Shown here: positions 60,001 through 64,000 of the stretch, piece after piece
Position numbering within the stretch: position 1 is the stretch's first letter
Layout of the letters: each line of letters opens with the position of its first letter
Position numbers and translations under genes: made by a program
Origin: Filosporella fistucella
Taxonomy: Eukaryota > Ascomycota > Leotiomycetes > Helotiales
Assembly: GCA_030077755.1 (NCBI GenBank)
Contig: JAQJZZ010000010.1
Location: 5,704,001-5,768,000 of the forward strand
DNA length: 64,000 nt
Direction: 5' to 3'
The notes under the pieces: model-generated
The model's database searches: none
The model's input: the letters and a program-made list of their open reading frames with translations, nothing else
What the model was told of the DNA's origin: nothing

Positions 60001-63000
60001 CATCGGCTTCTTCCTTGGCCCTAGCCTCCTCTTCCTCCTTCAGTTTTGCCTCTTCTTCCTCTTTAGCTTTCAATTCATATTCAAGCGCCTTCGCTTCGGC
60101 TTCAGCTTTTGCCAATTCTTCAGCCTCTTTCTCAGCTTGCTTTCTGGCCTTTTCAGCTGCTTTGTCGGCTTCCTTCTGCTCTTTCTTGCTCAACTTTTTA
60201 GCAGGTGGAGGGGGTACTTCTTTCTCGATTGACTTGGTCTTTTCAGCTTTGGTCCCAAAATCACCCCACATATCCGGTTCTGGTTCCGTGAGATCCATAG
60301 CTGGAGGAGTTGGTGCTGGAGGTGGGGCTTCGATGCCTTTCTTGCCCTTTTTCTTGTCCTTTTTAGAGGTCGCAGGAGCTCCCCATCCGGTTCCCCAATC
60401 GTCCTCGATTGCTTTTGGTTCCTCCACAACTTCGGGTTCTGGCTCGGGGACAGGATCATCAACAACTTCGATTGGCATATTCTTGCCCTTTTTCTTCTTG
60501 TCTTTCTTTGATGATGAAGTGCCCCAAATGTCATCAGTCTTGGGCTCCTCGATGGCATCTGGCTTGATTGGATCGTCGAGGAATGAAGAACTGAATGTGG
60601 ATGTCTTTCCCTTCTTTTTCTTGCTCTCTTTAGTGGCAAAGGAGCTGAAGAAGTCATCAGCATCACCAACTTCAGGCACGGCAGGAGGTGGTGTTGGTGA
60701 AGGTGGCTCGGGTTCTTCGGGAGTAATTTCGACAAGTGCTGTAGAGGTTTTCTTGTTCTTCTTGTCTTTGCCAAAATCCATCCAGCTATCATTGCCGTCA
60801 TCTTCAAATGATTTGAAAAGGGAGTCGGAAATAGCAGGTGCAGGAGAGGTCTCCTTCTTGCCTGCCTTTTTCTTGTCTTTCTTGGAGCCCCAAATACTTG
60901 AGCCCCAGCCTTCTGTCTCGACAATAGGATCAATTTCCGGAGCTTTCTCCTCGACCTTAGGCGGCTCTTCCTCGACAACTTTTCCTTTCTTACCCTTCTT
61001 GTCCTTCTTGGTCGAAAATCCCCAACCGTTGTCCTCTTCAATGGGGGCGGGTTCGGGATCCGGAATTGGATCTGGGACCTTTTCTTCGGCCTTGCCTTTC
61101 TTCTTGGTCTTGCTACTGAAACCGAAACCCCAACCGCTACTCACCTCGGGCTCAGGCTCTGGTTCTGGGTCAGGTATTTTGATAGGCTCCTCGACCTGTG
61201 GAAGTTGTCAGTATATGCGGCTTGAGTATTGATATATTGAATCATCAATATAGGCGAGTAAACATAGCAACTGACCTTAGGTTCCTCAACAGCACCTTTC
61301 TTCTTCTTCTTGTCTTTCTCCTTCTTGGTCGAGAAGGAACCCCATCCCATGTCATCTTCAATCGGGGTTGGGTCTGGAGGTGGAGTCTCATCAATCTTGG
61401 GTTCCTCCACAGCCTTGCCTTTCTTCCCTTTCTTGTCTTTTTTGGAGGTGGCGGCGGAGAAACCCCATCCGTCATCAGCAGCCACTTCGGGTTCGGGCTC
61501 GGGTTCAGGGTCTGGTATCTTCTCTTCCTCCTTGGCAGGCTCATCCCATATGCTGCTTTTGGCACCCTTTTTCTTCTTGTCTTTCTTGCCAGGCGTAGCT
61601 GCTCCCCATGCTGCAAGATCATCGATTGGATCGGGTTCTTTAGTAGTCGGAGGAGGGTCTTCAATTTTTGGCGGATCTTCAGCACCCTTCTTTTTCTTCT
61701 TGTCTTTCTTGCTAGAACTGAAGCCCCATCCATCGTCGGCAGGAGCTTCAGGCTCTGGCTCGGGTTCTACAACTTTTTCTTCGACCTTGGGTGGCTCTTC
61801 GATCACAGCTTTACCCTTTTTGCCCTTCTTCTTGGTTGCGGCACCCCAACCGCCAAAGTCTTCGACCACTTCTGGTTCTGGCACAACAACAGGTTCTTCG
61901 ATTTTGACTTCTTCGACGACGGCCTTGCCATTCTTCCCCTTTTTGCCTTTCTTAGTAGCACTTAAACCCCACCCAAAGTCATCGGCAGGAGGCGTGGCTT
62001 CTTTCTCGGGTTCCGGTTCAGGCTCAGGCTCAGGGATTTTCTCTTCCTCTTTGATAGGATCATCCCACATGCTTGTTTTAGCACCTTTCTTCTTTTTGTC
62101 CTTCTTCGAAGTCGAGCCCCATCCAAAGTCATCAGCAGGAGGTGTGGCTTCCTTTTCGGGTTCGGGTACAGGCTCAGGAACCTTCTCTTCTTCTTTGACA
62201 GGATCGCCCCAGATGCTGCTGGATTTCGCGCCCTTCTTCTTTTTGTCCTTTTTAGAGGTTGAACCCCATCCAAAATCATCGGCAGGGGGTGTAGCTTCTT
62301 TTTCGGGCTCGGGTTCAGGCTCAGGAACCTTCTCTTCCTCTTTGACAGGATCGCCCCAGATGCTGCTAGATTTCACGCCCTTCTTTTTCTTGTCTTTTTT
62401 CGCAGTAGAGCCCCATCCAAAGTCATCAGCAACAGATTCTGTTTCCTTCTTGTCTTCTTCAACGACAGGTGGATCTGGAATCTTCTCTTCGGTGGCTTTG
62501 TCTTTCTTGCCCTTCTTGTCTTTTTTGGAAGAGCTAAATCCCCATCCGACATCCTCCTCCTCCTTCTTCTCCTCCACTATTGGTTCTGGGATAACAGGTT
62601 CTTCTACAGCAGCGAGTTTCCCTTTCTTCTTTTTGTCCTTTTTAGACACTGGCGTGGCGAAGGAACCCCATCCATCGTCAATAGGGGGTTCATCTTTCTT
62701 CTCTTCCTCCTCGACAACCGGTTCTGGAATAAAAGGTTCTTCCACAACTGCATTTTTGCCCTTCTTTCCCTTTTTCTTTGAAGTTGTAGTTGCAAAAGAA
62801 CCCCATCCAGCATCGACAGGAGGGTCTTCGTTCTTCTCTTCTTCCTCCACGGGTGGGGGGTCTGGCATGGCAGGCTCGTCAGGTGTGATCTTCCCTTTCT
62901 TCCCCTTTTTATCCTTCTTCGTAGTCCCCCAACCGACTTCCTCGAGTGGATCTGGTTCCTTTGGTGGTTCCGGCACGGGCTCAGCTACTGGGTCCTCAAT

Positions 63001-64000
63001 TATAGCATTCTTACCCTTCTTGCCCTTTTTCTTCGTGGCGGGTGTTCCCCATCCACTGAAGTCGTCGATAGGATCGGGTTCTTTCTCCTTTTCTGGTTCA
63101 GGCGGGGGGGGTGGTTCCTCGATTTTCGGCTCATCTGCGAAAGCATCGGCAAAAGCATTTTTGCTCTTCTTGCCCTTCTTCTTTGAAACGGGTGCCCCCC
63201 ATCCACCAAAGTCTTCAACGGGGTCTGGTCCCTTCTCCTTCTCAGGCTCTGGCGGTGGGGAAATTTCCTCAGCTTTGACCTCTTCGATGACTTTTCCACC
63301 CTTTTTCTTTTTAGAAGATTTAGTGGCGGTAAAACCCCACCCAGAATCCTCTATAACAGCCTCAACTACGGGCTCCGGATCAGGAATAACTTCATCAACC
63401 TTTGGAGGCTCTTCAGCAACTGCTTTGCCACCTTTCTTCTTCTTGTCCTTTTTGCTGCCAATCGCACCCCAGCCGAAATCGTCTGCAGGTGGCTCCGCAG
63501 CAGGCTCAGGGACTATCTCCTTCACCTATTAATGTCAGATTTTTTTCAAGCAATTGCTGAAAACACTAAAATATAGAAAATACGAGAACCGAAGTTACGA
63601 AGCAGATGTGATACAGAGCCTCAAAACCCAAAATTCCACGCTATCACATGTTTCCCGGACATTGCAGTAAACAAAATCCTGAAACTTACCTCTGGGATTT
63701 CTTCCACCAAATTCTTTCCCTTCTTCTTCTTGTCCTTCTTCGAAGTCGCAAAAGAGCCCCATCCATCGTCAGCTGGGGGATCATCTTCTTTCACTTCAGG
63801 AACTATAGGCGGTTCCGGTTCGACAGCGCCTTTTTTGCCCTTCTTCTTCGACTTAGTAGCCGTTCCCCAGGTATCCCAATCATCTGTAGCAGGTGTTTCT
63901 TCAACGACAGCAGGAGCCGGCTCCTCTGGTTCTTCGACTTGAAAATCAAACACACCACCTTTCTTCTTTTTCTTGTCCTTCTTGCTGGTTGCAGAAGTAA
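57080..64000 (-). CDS. giant WG/poly-Lys repeat protein, 5' end outside the window
   Basis: At least three exons on the minus strand: 63690 to beyond 64000, then 61276-63525, then 57080-61195, joined by introns GTAAGT to TTAATAG and GTCAGT to TCCACAG, both phase 0. More than 2220 residues lie in the window and the start is missing. Domains in order: about 25 degenerate modules of 35-50 residues, each with a Trp-Gly core (DDGWGSF, DDFGWGST), a lysine run (SKKDKKKKGK) and an acidic Pro/Glu linker (EEKVPEPEPEPE). A long charged coiled-coil rich in EKEAEELAKAEAEAKAL-type heptads follows, then a Ser/Arg/Lys-rich disordered region with a proline run. A second Arg/Ala/Glu coiled-coil comes next, and a C-terminal tail contains WPHSGTDSWVQDHSD and ends GLFSGLFGRR. 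I do not recognise the family. Size and disorder recall scaffold or tether proteins such as septal or Woronin-body tethers, but no shared motif proves it. Confidence 0.85.
60230..64000 (-). repeat. protein-coding WG/KKDKKKKG module array
   Basis: About 25 tandem modules within the giant gene, continuing past the right edge. Each alternates acidic, aromatic and basic blocks: an acidic Asp pair, Gly-Trp-Gly, a Ser/Thr spacer, Lys-rich KKDKKKKGK, then Glu/Pro-rich linker. Modules towards the C-terminus lose the Trp-Gly core (DDFFSSFATKESKKKKGK) before the coiled-coil begins. Confidence 0.85.
61970..62420 (-). repeat. three near-identical 147-bp modules
   Basis: Three successive modules share almost the same sequence: DDFGWGSTxKKDKKKKGxK, then SSSIWGDPVKEEEKVPEP, then a PEPEKEATPPA linker. 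The anchor word GACAGGATCGCCCCAGATG recurs at 62197 and 62344, exactly 147 nt (49 codons) apart. The third copy has diverged to TSMWDDPIKEEEK. Their similarity is much higher than to other modules, pointing to recent unequal duplication. Confidence 0.85.

Noticed and set aside
61310..63532. 740-codon plus-strand open frame (and a 942-codon one at 58404-61232)
   Set aside because: They are exact antisense of the giant repeat gene. The products are Ser/Phe-rich mirror images of its Lys/Glu/Asp codons, and the sense strand has proper introns and a sensible module structure.

Overview
The window looks like nuclear DNA of a filamentous ascomycete (Pezizomycotina). The genes carry short GT-AG introns of about 44-150 nt with CTRAC/CTAAC-type branch sites. 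The gene set is typical of these fungi: an Mph1 helicase, calnexin, Atg33, a CFEM/GPI protein, a Zn2Cys6 regulator and a cAMP-receptor-like GPCR. The AT-rich spacers and family resemblances suggest Leotiomycetes, but that is inference. Exon structures were rebuilt by hand from splice sites and reading phase; every multi-exon model given here closes in frame.

Layout, left to right. 1-2611: no gene seen. 2612-6091 (+): FANCM-type helicase Mph1. 7846-9499 (-): mitochondrially targeted DUF1479 protein. 10479-12390 (-): calnexin. 13585-14552 (+): methylthioribulose-1-phosphate dehydratase (methionine salvage). 15234-17129 (-): amino acid permease. 17130-22977: a 5.8 kb gene desert holding a degenerate 84-bp tandem repeat plus dispersed copies of its core. 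22978-24536 (-): membrane-anchored DUF3445 haem N-demethylase-like protein. 26207-29070 (-): an 11-exon Zn2Cys6 regulator. 31580-32622 (-): peroxisomal 2,4-dienoyl-CoA reductase ending in SKL, divergent from Atg33 (33086-33774, +). 36559-38575 (-): 7-exon MFS transporter. 39264-40010 (-): a possible unrecognised two-exon gene. 40222-40904 (+): CFEM protein. 40905-52280 is gene-poor and holds one convincing small gene, a 54-residue Cys protein (45676-45840, +). 52281-53451 (+): 7TM receptor. 54548-56072 (+): flavin monooxygenase. 57080-64000 (-): the 3' part of a giant low-complexity protein built from about 25 Trp-Gly/poly-Lys modules, running off the right edge.

There is no obvious gene cluster or operon-like pathway; the genes are mostly housekeeping or surface/regulatory functions that happen to be neighbours. 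Plausible functional links are few. The dienoyl-CoA reductase and Atg33 share a divergent promoter region. The DUF3445 enzyme and the Zn2Cys6 regulator are consecutive on one strand, but nothing in the sequence shows that one controls the other.

The items that ordinary annotation would not explain are the giant WG/KKDKKKKG repeat protein with its nearly identical 147-bp internal modules, the decayed 84-bp array in the gene desert, the 54-residue Cys protein, the CFEM domain with Asn where the haem-ligand Asp is expected, and a degraded proline-tRNA-like element.
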